Of a stretch of 64,000 nt of DNA, positions 47,180 through 57,800 are shown piece after piece. This stretch comes from Marinobacter sp. S6332 (GTDB taxonomy: Bacteria > Pseudomonadota > Gammaproteobacteria > Pseudomonadales > Oleiphilaceae), in contig NZ_JALKAP010000001.1 in the NCBI RefSeq assembly GCF_023016045.1, forward strand, positions 424,893-488,892, read 5' to 3'. Numbering within the stretch: position 1 is the first letter of the stretch; every line of letters begins with the position of its first letter. The notes under the pieces are model-generated. The model had not been told where the DNA came from. It saw only the letters and a program-made list of their open reading frames with translations, and ran no database searches. The translations under genes and the position numbers were made by a program.

Positions 47180-48843
47180 TCATGTTCTCTTTGTCAGCCT
47201 CCAACAAGATGCTGTGTCGGAACCGGTGTTCTCAATCACTTTTCGGCGGCGCAGCTTTGTCAAAAGCGTGCTGACTTTGGTGCTTTTTTGTTTATCGCTC
47301 AGAGCATCACTCAGCTTATCCAGCAACAGCTGGTTGATCTCCGCTCGACTGGCCTGCCCAAATTTTTCCAGGTAATCCGTCAGCAACTTGGCATAGAACT
47401 CATCGTCTTGGGGGCGGGTACGGATATAGTCGGCCTTGTCTGCCGTTACCTTGGCAACCGTCGCAGAAACGTGCAAATGGGGTTTGCGACCCTCAATCAG
47501 ACCTGCTCGCCGTAGGCGGCTTATGGCCTCATCAGGAATTGGCAGTTTCTTTTGCACTCGATCCAGGGCCAGCACATCCGCCAGTGGCAGATCAGTTTTT
47601 TGAATCAATAGACGGCTGTAAGCGGGGTCAACCACGCCGCCGTATATGGTCAACCGCACACTACTCGGTTCGGCAAGGTCATATCCGGCATTGGGAAATA
47701 GCGACGAGCCTGACGGGCGTACATGTCGTGAATGCCGTATCCCATGGTATCAATCATGTTCAGCTCAGACATGGCCTGGGCAAGAAAGGGATTGCGGTAG
47801 CGGTGGGGTGTGCGATTGCCCTCCAGGTAATCATCCGGCGTGCCTTCGTAGAAGTTGCCTACATTTTCGAAGATCAGCCTGTCGGACTGTTCGATCACCA
47901 CCACCCGGCCATGGAGAGTGTAGTCCTGATGAGCGATGCAGTTATGCAAGGCTTCCAGCACCATCTTCTGGTCATATTTGGACACCTCAATCGGCAACAA
48001 CTCATCTTCTGGTAACAGACGCAGCTGGATATTACGGATGCATTGATACAGCTGGGTGGTGGTCAGCAGAAAGGGCGGGGCAAAGTGTTGATAGGCCCGC
48101 TCTGCGCCCTCCAGCTTCCAGGTCATCTGTGCAGGGTGTGGCGACAGGTGCCAGGCTGCCTCGGGCTTGCCCAGCAACAGGAGCGCAGTTCGGGTGACCT
48201 GACCGTTTTGGGTGACCCGTGCCCGATCAAGAAAGGTTGGCAATGGCCAGGCCATGACTTCCTCGGCATTAAAGCGGTTGGCATACTTTTTTGCGAACGC
48301 CTCCCGTGCTCTTGCAAGAGCCGCTTCGTCCAGATCGGTCAGGCTGGCGGCCGGCACCAATTGCGCGCTCCAGTCCTGAGCGAGAGTTTGCTGACGAATT
48401 TCGTCCAGCTTGTCCAGGCTGAGGGAGACCAGACTTTCCCCGGCCCGGGCGTGGTAGTGACCCTTCCAAGAGATTGGGATGCCCCTTGGAGCCGCGGGAA
48501 TTTCAAATAACAACACCCGCCCATCTGCGTGTTGTAGTTCGTGGATATCACGAAAGGTAATGCTGGGCTCGGTACTTTGTGCCACCTGCAGCTTCAGGCT
48601 ATGCAGCCGCTCGGATTCGCTGCGGTAGTTTGTTCCCACCACCTCCCGGGTTTTATTGCTCACGCCAAACACCAGCCAGGCACGCTCCAGCCCTCGCAAA
48701 TTGGCTTCGTTGCTGAGGGCAGAGAAATACGCACCAATCTTGTTGGTGTCGTAGTCATTGCCCGCCTCTTTGAACTCCGCCACCTCGTTTTCCCAAGTGC
48801 GGATCAAGCCTTCAAGCAGCGTGTTCAGGGCCAGTTGGTCCAT
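47180..48843 (-). pseudogene. AlbA/Schlafen-type ATP-binding protein gene, split by a frameshift
   Basis: Two adjacent frames together encode one protein of about 550 residues. The upstream part (48843-47650) carries an AlbA_2/Schlafen-like domain (ENEVAEFKEAG...ALSNEANLRGLERAWLVFGV) and a GHKL-type ATP-binding region (MVLEALHNCIAHQDYTLHGRVVVIEQSDRLIFENVGNF). It then reaches a stop at 47650. The downstream part (from a GTG at 47659 to 47180) continues with RLTIYGGVVDPAYSRLLI and a winged-helix C-terminus. Removing one TG from GTGTG at 47657-47661 rejoins them. It could be a pseudogene, a sequencing error, or a variable switch. Genes of this kind often sit between mod and res. Confidence 0.85.
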
Positions 48844-48854
48844 GCCGTGATTCC

Positions 48855-50720
48855 TTAGAGGCTTCTGACTTCGGTGCTGGGTGAAAGCTGGCGGAAAATC
48901 TGCTCGACGTTTATTTTCACCGCATCAGAGACGAACCCATTGTCGCGGAAAACTACGCGCAAGGGCTCATGCTTGGCCAGCTCTTTGACCAGATCCTCCG
49001 TAACACCACTGTCAAAACAAGCGACCAGCGCATTGTCATCGACGAAAAATACGGTTTTGTCTTGCAGGGTTTCGCGACGAATCGGCAGAGTCAGATCTAC
49101 ACCCCAGTCCACCAGCACCTGGAACAAAAGATCTTCTGGAGTGCGGTCGGATTTAACGTTATCCACCGCTTCTAGCAGATCGCCTTGAGATAGCTCATCG
49201 GGACGGTAGTAGATGTCCTTCATGTTCGAGTTGTCGAGCTTGAACACCCGGAATCCCTTTGTATTCTTGCCTTGAGCCTTAAACTCTTCGATGACGCTGA
49301 GCAAGCGCATCCTACCCATGTCGAAAATGGTCTTCATGCGGTCTTCGGGAATGGGGAGCGGCTCAGCAATTTGAACTCCGATAAAGCGCCGGTTTCCACC
49401 GTCTATTCGATTCTGCTCCAGAACAGCGTGGGCAGTTGGAGCGCTACCGGAAAAGAAGTCCATGACGATCGCATTTTCGTCTGGCTTGGTTGCTAGCTGA
49501 ACGATTCGCTGAACTAGCTCCACGGGTTTGACTGAGTTCAGTACGTTTTCGGTATTTTCGAATGGAACGTATTTAAGAAGCGTCTTCTTTGCATCCTGAG
49601 TGTGGCCAACCTCTTTATAAGACCAAAGTGTTTGTGGCGTCCGGCCAGAAGAAACTTCAGAAAGAAATTTTTTAACAGCAGGTGTGTTGTTTCCATCCTT
49701 TCCCCACCAGATTCGATTGTCAGCTTCGAGTGCAAGAAATTTTTCCTTGCTGATCCGCCAATATGTGCCGGTTGGTGGACCAGAAATTCTTCTGCCGGAA
49801 GGTGTTTCGACAGGATAAACACCCGCATCGTAGGGGTTGCGCGCGGTCATGTTCTCGGCTTTCCATGGTCCGCGCGGATCATCGTCTAGGTTCTTGTATC
49901 GAGCCGCCATCTCTTCTGTGCGGGGAAGCTGGTTTGGAAACCACGCCTGCCGGTTCTTGGCAAAAACCAGGACAAAATCATGGTCTTCTGAAAACCATTT
50001 GGCTGAGTTTTTAGGTGCATAAACCTTTTGCCAAATGATCGTGGCCACGAAGTTCATATCTCCAAAAACCTCGCAACCAATTTTTCTCAAACTATCGACT
50101 TCGTTATCGTCAATGGAGATGAAGAGAACCCCATCATCGGCAAGCAGATTTTTGGCCAGCCGCAGCCGGGGATACATCATTGAAAGCCAATCCGAATGAA
50201 ACCGACCATTCGCCTCAGTATTGGCAATAAGCCGATTACCAAGCTCCTCCGCTTGGCCGGACTGCCTTAAATAGTCTCCCGTCTCAGTTGAATAATCGTC
50301 GTCATAGATGAAATCCCGGCCGGTATTATAAGGCGGGTCTATGTAGATCAACTTGACCCGGCCAAGGTAGGATTCTTGCAATACCTTGAGCACCTCAAGG
50401 TTGTCACCCTCGATCAGAAGGTTGTCTGAAGTATCAAAGTCGACGCTTTGATCGCGAACCGGGCGAAGTGTCTTGCCAATTGGTGCATTTGCGGTCGCCA
50501 GCGCCTCTCGCTTCCCTGGCCAGTCAAGTCGATACCGCTCCTGTGGTCCCTCGACTATGTCATTACTCAGCTCCTGCTTCAGTTGATCAAAATCCACGGA
50601 TAGGCGCAATTTTCCGGTTGTTTCATCCCGAGTTTCGGTCACGCATCCTGGAAACAGCTCACGAATCTTTGCAATGTTGTCCTGGCTCAGATCAGGGCTG
50701 TGCATTTTGAGTTTGTCCAC
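48855..50720 (-). CDS. mod: Type III DNA-methyltransferase subunit Mod
   Basis: A 621-residue class-beta N6-adenine methyltransferase. The catalytic DPPY is at 128-131 (YIDPPYNTGRDFIYDDDYS) and comes before the SAM-binding motif (MDFFSGSAPTAHAV near 415), the order that defines the beta class. FSGSA is a slight variant of the usual FxGxG. The target-recognition domain lies between. A GTG at 50720 with AGAGG upstream is the likely start; an ATG at 50705 is the alternative. It methylates and specifies the site for Res. Confidence 0.93.
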   Translation of the reverse strand: MDKLKMHSPDLSQDNIAKIRELFPGCVTETRDETTGKLRLSVDFDQLKQELSNDIVEGPQERYRLDWPGKREALATANAPIGKTLRPVRDQSVDFDTSDNLLIEGDNLEVLKVLQESYLGRVKLIYIDPPYNTGRDFIYDDDYSTETGDYLRQSGQAEELGNRLIANTEANGRFHSDWLSMMYPRLRLAKNLLADDGVLFISIDDNEVDSLRKIGCEVFGDMNFVATIIWQKVYAPKNSAKWFSEDHDFVLVFAKNRQAWFPNQLPRTEEMAARYKNLDDDPRGPWKAENMTARNPYDAGVYPVETPSGRRISGPPTGTYWRISKEKFLALEADNRIWWGKDGNNTPAVKKFLSEVSSGRTPQTLWSYKEVGHTQDAKKTLLKYVPFENTENVLNSVKPVELVQRIVQLATKPDENAIVMDFFSGSAPTAHAVLEQNRIDGGNRRFIGVQIAEPLPIPEDRMKTIFDMGRMRLLSVIEEFKAQGKNTKGFRVFKLDNSNMKDIYYRPDELSQGDLLEAVDNVKSDRTPEDLLFQVLVDWGVDLTLPIRRETLQDKTVFFVDDNALVACFDSGVTEDLVKELAKHEPLRVVFRDNGFVSDAVKINVEQIFRQLSPSTEVRSL

Positions 50721-50762
50721 GGAAATATACCTCTTGAATTCTTTTCTCAGGCTCTGATATGG

Positions 50763-53114
50763 CTATACGCGAATACGTACCGGTACCCTGGTATCCAAGC
50801 GAGCCTTGATTTGTGTATAAAGTTGCGCGGATAAATTCTGCTTATCGCGGAGACTTACCAGAAGTGAGTAGCTTTCTTCGCTATCACATAGACTTTCGCC
50901 CCATGGAAAATCATTGCGCGTGACTACAACAAATAGTTTTTTATTGCGTAATGCGGAGTTGGAATTGAATTGAACAAATTTCCAGGATTCAGCTTGGACT
51001 GTTCCCTTGCTTCGGGCAGTCTGCCCAATAGTCGCCCCGGCCAGTTCCTTGATGCTTTGATAGTCATCCTTCTTCGTGGCCTTATTAAACATAGTAGTGA
51101 CATGCTCAAGGTCTCGCGCTGCAACCAATTTAAAATCAATGCGTGTGGCTCGATACTTTATTCGTGTTGAGCGAACAGGCGGCGCGTAGGCCAAAGCGAC
51201 CGCAATTTCCCGAAGTCGCTTCTTTCCGCCGCTGGTGAAGTCAGGCGGCACCGGGATTTCATAAAAATGGTGCCGCTTGTTTTCGATCCTGCTCTCCGTA
51301 ATGAGGGTGACAGCATTTTCACTGGACCGCTTCAGCGCAGTTTCATCCACCTCACCATAGCCACAAACCCGGCTAAGCGCTTTGTTTTGTTCAAAGAGGT
51401 GCTGACTGGCCTGTGGTATAGCTGCGTTCAGGCAGAGTTGCGCGCGGATGAAATTGGCTGTGGCATCCGGGTGTTCGTGGAATATGGATGCTGCCAGATG
51501 AGCCACCTGGGGAGCTGCCATGCTGGTCCCTCCATCCACTAAAAAAGGATGGCCGCTTGCAAACTGATGGTGTGTGGATACAACCCCAAGGCCGGTTAGC
51601 CCGTCCAATAATGCGTAGTTAGCGCGCGCGTGTATCGCCCAGTTTCCGCCATGTGCTACCAGTTCTGGTTTGATGGCTCCATCGACAGAGTGGCCGTTAC
51701 GGGTAAAAGGGGATGGCTGGTCCGCCCCTGCAATTGGTATTTCTGCCGGGTCGAGCGGATAACGCTGACTGTTATAAGTTTGGTTGTGTCGCGCCAGGCT
51801 GCCTACGGTAAGCGCGTTTAATGCGGGTGCGGGCTCAATGATCCGCCAACTTTCATTCAGTAGATAGTTTGGGTATTGATCCCGCCATTCCAGACCATCT
51901 GGAGAGTCTGCATTGATCCGATGGTTTCCTGATGACACTACAAACAGCACGCCGAGCTCACGAGAAAGGGTGTCCAACGTCACCGAAAATCCTTTCAGGT
52001 GTCCTCCAACGTAAGGCTTGTTGGAATCTCCAAAGGACAAGTTGAACACTTTGCAACCATGCTCGGTAACGAAGTATCGAACGGCCTCTTCTATGTGGTT
52101 CTCTACAAAGCCTGTAGTGTTTTCATTGTTTCTGTCGAGAATCCGACCACTGTACAAGCGCAAGGTTGGCGCAAAGGCTCCAGCGCGAAGATGTTTTTCA
52201 AAATCGCCATAGAGTGCCAGGCCCGCTACGTGGGTGCCGTGCCCATTTTCGTCATGCGGGCCTTCGCCCGGCAGAAAACTCGCTGTTTTAGCTACGGCAG
52301 CTTTCAACAACGGATGCCCATCGGCAATGCCACTATCCAGCACTACAACACCCGGCGCTTGGGCTGAAGGTGCCTGAATTTCTGGGAATTGCTGAATATC
52401 TTGGAATACTACCGAGCGCTCCAGCGCAAAGCTTGGTGGAAGGTCGATTGATCGAATATCCCTATGGTGGAGCAATGATTTAGCCTGAGCGGCTGTACAG
52501 CGCACACGGTAGAGTGTCAGCTCTGGCTTTTTGACCTGGTCGAGCTTCTCAATACTTTGTTCTGACAGCCAGCTTTCAAACTTAGTCCAGGCTTGTTGTC
52601 TGGCATCAGGCTTATCTTCTAAAGGCCAGATCTCGACGTCCAAAAGAAAATCTTCATTATCGGGAAAGCCATGCTGCTTCAGTGCCCAACCTTTACGGTC
52701 TGCCGAGCTCCAACCATCCACGCTTTGTAATGCGTAGATAACTTCTTTGTTGGTGACATATTTCCCCGAAGCCATGCTGGCAAGCCGAGCTTCAAATTGT
52801 GCCATTGCGGCATTCGTAGCGAAGCCGATGACGACGGTTTCGTCTTCCTGGCTGACAACTTCTATCTCAGTGGAAATTTTTCTCAGGTCGTCAGGGTTAA
52901 AACCTTTCTGAACTGTGAACCGAAAGAGCTTACGCTCATCAAAACCACCGACATCTTCACAGGCTTCCCTCGTTGCGTTAGCGAGTTTTCCGAGAAGCCC
53001 TCTTCCATGAGAGGGCACATCGTCCGGGATCTCGGTGCGCGGGCCACTACCTGAGCGCTTTTGGTTGACCGGCGCTTCTCGTTGAATATTCAGATGCGGA
53101 AAGGTTTCTTCCAT
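50763..53114 (-). CDS. ietS: S8 subtilisin-like protease, IetS-like
   Basis: A 783-residue cytosolic subtilase with no signal peptide. The catalytic triad is Asp260 (VVVLDSG), His292 (NGHGTHVAG) and Ser531 (GGTSMAAP), with oxyanion Asn397 (SSGN). The N-terminal 250 and C-terminal 200 residues have no recognised domain and may bind the partner. It follows the AAA ATPase by six bases, the ietA-ietS arrangement first described on Agrobacterium Ti plasmids and later reported as an antiphage system. Protease activation by the ATPase is expected but not demonstrated here. Confidence 0.88.
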   Translation of the reverse strand: MEETFPHLNIQREAPVNQKRSGSGPRTEIPDDVPSHGRGLLGKLANATREACEDVGGFDERKLFRFTVQKGFNPDDLRKISTEIEVVSQEDETVVIGFATNAAMAQFEARLASMASGKYVTNKEVIYALQSVDGWSSADRKGWALKQHGFPDNEDFLLDVEIWPLEDKPDARQQAWTKFESWLSEQSIEKLDQVKKPELTLYRVRCTAAQAKSLLHHRDIRSIDLPPSFALERSVVFQDIQQFPEIQAPSAQAPGVVVLDSGIADGHPLLKAAVAKTASFLPGEGPHDENGHGTHVAGLALYGDFEKHLRAGAFAPTLRLYSGRILDRNNENTTGFVENHIEEAVRYFVTEHGCKVFNLSFGDSNKPYVGGHLKGFSVTLDTLSRELGVLFVVSSGNHRINADSPDGLEWRDQYPNYLLNESWRIIEPAPALNALTVGSLARHNQTYNSQRYPLDPAEIPIAGADQPSPFTRNGHSVDGAIKPELVAHGGNWAIHARANYALLDGLTGLGVVSTHHQFASGHPFLVDGGTSMAAPQVAHLAASIFHEHPDATANFIRAQLCLNAAIPQASQHLFEQNKALSRVCGYGEVDETALKRSSENAVTLITESRIENKRHHFYEIPVPPDFTSGGKKRLREIAVALAYAPPVRSTRIKYRATRIDFKLVAARDLEHVTTMFNKATKKDDYQSIKELAGATIGQTARSKGTVQAESWKFVQFNSNSALRNKKLFVVVTRNDFPWGESLCDSEESYSLLVSLRDKQNLSAQLYTQIKARLDTRVPVRIRV

Positions 53115-53120
53115 GACGGC

Positions 53121-54116
53121 TTAGTTTCCTTGTATGCGAGCCCTTCGGGCGTCTTCACGACGAATGGCCGATTGAAGGTGTCGTTCGCTGAGAAATTCTT
53201 TACCTGTTAGCACCATGTCTTTTGCTGCCCGACGCAAGACGCGCTCCACATCGGCATGGCTCATGCCCTTGAAAAGACTGGTTATACGTGCATCGTCAAT
53301 GTCAAACTCGCGACGCAACCCGCGAAGCTTGATAGACAATAATCGCCGCAATTGCTCCAGGTTCGGAGATTCGAAGACCAGCACTTCGTCAAATCGGCGC
53401 CAGATTGCAGCATCTAGGATACGTTCATGGTTAGTGGCCGCGACCAGAATGCTCTTTCCCTCGTAGGCATCCAGCATTTGCAGGAAGGCGTTGACAACAC
53501 GCTTCAGTTCGCCATGCTCAGCCGTATCCGCGCGTTCTTTGGCCAACGCATCGAACTCATCAAACAAAACAACCATCGGTGTGGTGGCTATGAAATCAAA
53601 GACCTGCCGCAAATTGGAGGCGGTTTCTCCCAACAGAGAAGACACCACGCTATCAATGCGAACGATTGCTAGCGGTAGTCCCAGCTCGCTGGCCAGAACT
53701 TCTGCTGTCAGCGTCTTCCCACACCCCGGTGGGCCGCAGAACAACAGGCGGTCAGCTGGATGCAAGCCATAGCTATGCAGAGCTTCAGCTCGATGGTGTT
53801 CCTGTAATAGCTCGTTCAGTAAAGAAGCGTTTTCATCGGATAACACAGCATCTTCGATGCGACGGACGGGTTCGTTGATCTGCAAAAGTGGAAGGTTGCG
53901 TTCTTTATCTTTTGGGACGCGATCACTCAAGAGCGTATTTGTCGCCCCAGCGGTGTTACGGCGACCATAGAGAATTCTTTCCAGGTCGTTTGCCAGTAGA
54001 TGATGCTTTCTGGCACGTTCTTCCTGAATCAGTTGTTCAGAAACCCGCTTGAAGGCTTCGTGGTTGCCTTCTGTTCCCGTTTTTACAAGCTGCCGGAGAA
54101 GTTTGCCGGTGGCCAT
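53121..54116 (-). CDS. ietA: AAA+ ATPase, IetA-like
   Basis: A 331-residue AAA+ ATPase with Walker A GPPGCGKT (128-135), Walker B VVLFDEFDAL (Asp186, Glu187), an arginine-finger region near IWRRFDEVL, and an N-terminal helical region of about 100 residues. It is paired with the IetS-like protease. In known IetAS pairs the ATPase is needed to control the protease. It is preceded by the DUF4391 gene with a 47-base gap, the largest gap in the first half of the operon. Confidence 0.88.
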   Translation of the reverse strand: MATGKLLRQLVKTGTEGNHEAFKRVSEQLIQEERARKHHLLANDLERILYGRRNTAGATNTLLSDRVPKDKERNLPLLQINEPVRRIEDAVLSDENASLLNELLQEHHRAEALHSYGLHPADRLLFCGPPGCGKTLTAEVLASELGLPLAIVRIDSVVSSLLGETASNLRQVFDFIATTPMVVLFDEFDALAKERADTAEHGELKRVVNAFLQMLDAYEGKSILVAATNHERILDAAIWRRFDEVLVFESPNLEQLRRLLSIKLRGLRREFDIDDARITSLFKGMSHADVERVLRRAAKDMVLTGKEFLSERHLQSAIRREDARRARIQGN

Positions 54117-54163
54117 AGTGTTTCCCCTACAGGATTATTTCGAAAGTGATCAACAACTCTTGG

Positions 54164-54835
54164 TTATTTTAACCCTTCAAGCTCAGCTTTCATTCGCCGC
54201 AATTCTGCATTGATTTCAATCTTGCGATTAAACTGTTTTTCGCGCTTCAACCGAGCTGTGATCTTGTCTATTTGCCGTTGCCTGGCCTGTAGTTGCTCTA
54301 CACGGTCCACCGCGTCAGCTAATGACTCCTCTGGCCGTGAAGGTATGGGAATCAAGTGGTGCAACAGTTGTTCGTAAAGCCCGTTCATATCCAGCGCCAC
54401 CGGTAAGGTCTGACGTAGAATGTCCCTCGGCCACCAGTGTGTCTCGAAGTAATTGCCCGTCACTGAGTGGCTGCTGTCCGCCTCATTCTTCGGGTTCTGG
54501 GCTGGTCGCTTATAGGTGGCTGCTACCTTAATCCGCGCGCCTTGTATTAACTCGAAAATTAGTGGAAAAGGAATCGCCCGGTCAATTGCCTTGAGCACGT
54601 CCCGATCCAGTTCGGTGCCCTTGAGCGTGATGCGGAATACCTGAATCTCCTTCACTGTCTTAGTGGCGGGCAGGTTGACCGTCTCCGGGGCCAGTTTGTA
54701 GGCCCAGGTAATCTGCTCCACCTGTTGTACAAAACGCTCCTTCAGGGCACTACCGACGGCCCCATATTCGTATATCTTGCGCTTGGGTACCACCCGGTCA
54801 AAGGCAGCTGTCCTAGGCCAGGCAAACAGGGTCAT
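54164..54835 (-). CDS. DUF4391 domain protein
   Basis: A 223-residue soluble protein matching DUF4391 (FAWPRTAAFDRVVPKRKIYEYG at the start, FRITLKGTELDRDVLKAIDRAIPFPLIFEL in the middle) with a coiled-coil C-terminus (residues 180-223, Arg/Lys/Glu-rich). DUF4391 genes usually lie between an SNF2-type helicase and a methyltransferase in defence islands; no activity is known. Its ATG overlaps the helicase stop by four bases, so the two are coupled. Confidence 0.85.
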   Translation of the reverse strand: MTLFAWPRTAAFDRVVPKRKIYEYGAVGSALKERFVQQVEQITWAYKLAPETVNLPATKTVKEIQVFRITLKGTELDRDVLKAIDRAIPFPLIFELIQGARIKVAATYKRPAQNPKNEADSSHSVTGNYFETHWWPRDILRQTLPVALDMNGLYEQLLHHLIPIPSRPEESLADAVDRVEQLQARQRQIDKITARLKREKQFNRKIEINAELRRMKAELEGLK

Positions 54836-57800
54836 GTACCTTGCCTTTCGACGACCAGGAAGGCAATGAGTTCGAAGTCATCCAGACCTTTAATGGTATT
54901 GGTCAGCGCAGTGGTGCGGCCACCACCGAACAGGCTGTCGATGTCTTTTTCGTCTTTAACGTCAATCATGCTGCGGATGGCCTGGCTGAGCAGATCTGAG
55001 TAGCGCTTCATGTTGCGTCCGTCATCCGTGTGTGCATTGAACTTGTGGCACAGGTCGGGAATCGGTTCCATTTTGCCTTTGCAGCTGCTACGGACGAGGT
55101 CGAGCAAGCGTTTGACTTCGGTGTGGTCTGCGACCACCTCACCGTCGTCGCCAATATACACTAGGTAATAGGGGTGCAGGCGATTCTGCTGGTTGACGTT
55201 CACACTGTCGTGGATGTTTTTCAGTGCGAAGATCACGCCCGGCTCTATGCCCAGTTGCGGTTGGGCTGGCACGAGAGCGTGCATACCAAAGGGCACGTTT
55301 TCCAGCTCGCCGTGCTCTTTCACGTAGTTGAGTAGGTCCATGCGGAAGTCATTAAGGCCCAGGTCGGTAATCGACACACCGGCTTTGACGTCTTCCAGTT
55401 CGATCACCTCCTCCTGCATGCGTTTGAGCTGATCTTTCCGGTAAGCAATTTCACTGGATTTGGCGGTGAGCACGTTGTCATCGCCGGTGGCGGTCACGTC
55501 CGCAATCACCATGCGGTTTTCCACCCGCTCCTTCAGGTTGATGTACTCGTCCAGGCTGATGTCCGGCCAATAATTGACCAGCTGTATCTGTTGGTTGGGC
55601 GAGCCGATACGGTCGATCCGGCCGAAGCGCTGGATAATGCGCACGGGATTCCAGTGAATGTCGTAGTTGATCAGGTAATCGCAGTCCTGAAGGTTCTGGC
55701 CTTCGGAAATGCAGTCGGTACCAATCAGAATGTCCAACTCACTCGGCTCATTCGGGAGTGCGATGGCCTTTTCTTTGGAGCGGGGGGAGAACAGGGTGAG
55801 CAGGCTCTGGAAGTCGTAGGCCTTGTGCAGCGTTGACTTGGGCGCGGCCGATCCGGTCACTTTACCGACGTGAAGCCCCAATTTCCGCGCCATGGGGGCC
55901 AGGTTGTCGTAGAGGTAGTCGGCGGTATCGGCAAAGGCGGTGAAGATCAGAACTTTGCGGTTGCCGGGGTTGAGTGGATTTTCGAGCTTACCGTTGATCA
56001 GTTGTAGCAGGTGTTGGAGCTTGGCATCATCGGCCGGCGTCACTTTGCGCATGGCTTCTAACAGCCCGTCGATGAGTAGCAGGTCGGAATCGAGGTCATG
56101 GCGCCATGAGGGAAGATCCATGTCGGCGAGGCTGATCTGTACCTTTTTGCCGACAGTGAATTCGTCCAGCCCGGTCAGATCTTCATCATCACTATCAAAG
56201 CCGCCCGGATTATCCAGGTAGTCACCAATCTGAATCGCCTGACCTCTGGATTCAAATCCCTCGATAGCGTCCAGGGTGCGGGTGATATTGGCCCTGAGGG
56301 CTGCTAGCGTTAGCCGGAAAGCTGCGACGGAGCTTTCCAACCGCTTGAGCAAATTGGTTGTCATCAACGCCTGCAGACTGTGTTCGCGGTCAGCCTGGCG
56401 CAGCTTGCCTTTACCGCCCTCGACCTGGGTGTCGTACAGTTCTTCGTATTTGCGGATACGGCTTGGCAGGATGTAGCTGATGGGCGCATACACGGCCAGC
56501 TTGAGCAGGGATAGCTCGGTGAAAATATGGTTCAGGTCGGCGACATCCGACCGCTCAGTAATCGGGCAATGGAACGATAATGGCTTGCGCCGTTCCGGAA
56601 ACGGCCCGATATCCGTGGTGTCGTAGAAGGTCTGGATATGCTTGCGTGATCGCGCAATCGTTACGCTATCCAGGAGCTCGAAAAAGTCGAAATCCAGCGC
56701 CCGGAGAATTGAGGCCGCTGTGCGCTCTTCTGGTGGCAGTGCCGACCACTCGTTAAAGGCCTTTTGAGCCTGACGGAAGATCTCTTCTACGCTGGTTTCA
56801 GTTTTTAGGTGTTTGCCAAGTGCTTCTGACTGTCCCTCGTAAGCCAAAGCCAGTTGATTACGCAGGTCGTTGAAGCGATTGTTGACCGGAGTGGCTGACA
56901 GCATCAGCACTTTGGTTTTTACACCGGCGCGGATGACCTTATTCATCAGCTTCTGGTATCGCGTTTCCCGGTCTTTATAAACATCGTTATTGCGGAAGTT
57001 ATGGGACTCGTCGATGACGACCAGGTCGTAGTTGCCCCAGTTGACTCGGTTCAGGGGAATGCCAAAGGATTCCCCGCCAGTGCGCGACAGATCGGTATGG
57101 CAAAGCACATCGTAGTTAAAGCGGTCTTTGGCGAAGATGTTCGTTGTGAGGTTGCTGTTGAAGTTGCGCCAGTTGTCCGCGAGCTTCTTTGGGCACAGCA
57201 CCAATACCGACTTGTTGCGCAGCTCGTAGTATTTGACCACCGCCAGCGCAGTAAAGGTTTTACCCAAGCCGACGCTGTCCGCCAGGATGCAACCGCTATA
57301 GGTTTCCAGCTTGTTAATAATCCCGGTTGCGGCATCTTTCTGGTAGTTGAACAGTTTGTTCCAGACCAGGCTCTCGCGGTATCCCGTGAGGTCGTTGGGC
57401 AATACATCTTCATCTACATCCTCCAGGAAGTCGTGGAAGATGTTGTAGAGCATAATGAAGTAGATGCGCTCGGGGCCATTCTCCTGATAGACGGATTCAA
57501 TGTGGTCGCAAATGGCGCTAGTAACATCTTCCACCTTATCGGGATCGTTCCAGATTTGGTCGAACAGTTGCAGGTACATTAGAGCGTGGGCCGGCTCGTC
57601 CATGCGGGTAACGAAGTTGGAGACGGCATTGCCCTGCTGATAACCCAAGTCCACGGTGGTAAAGCCGTTGACCGGCATGTACGCAACACGGCTATCGCCC
57701 CCGGCCACGTGGACAAAGGACTGCATTGGAGCCTTCGTTTTATTGGAGCGGAACCTCGCTTTTTCGCGTATCCATTGGGCGCATTCCCGAGCCACCGCAC

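Noticed and set aside
47100-47260. A short coding continuation between the ATP-binding gene and res
   Set aside because: An overlapping frame ends in a 17-codon stretch with its own ATG, but it is explained by the repeats and has no ribosome binding site or homologue known to me.
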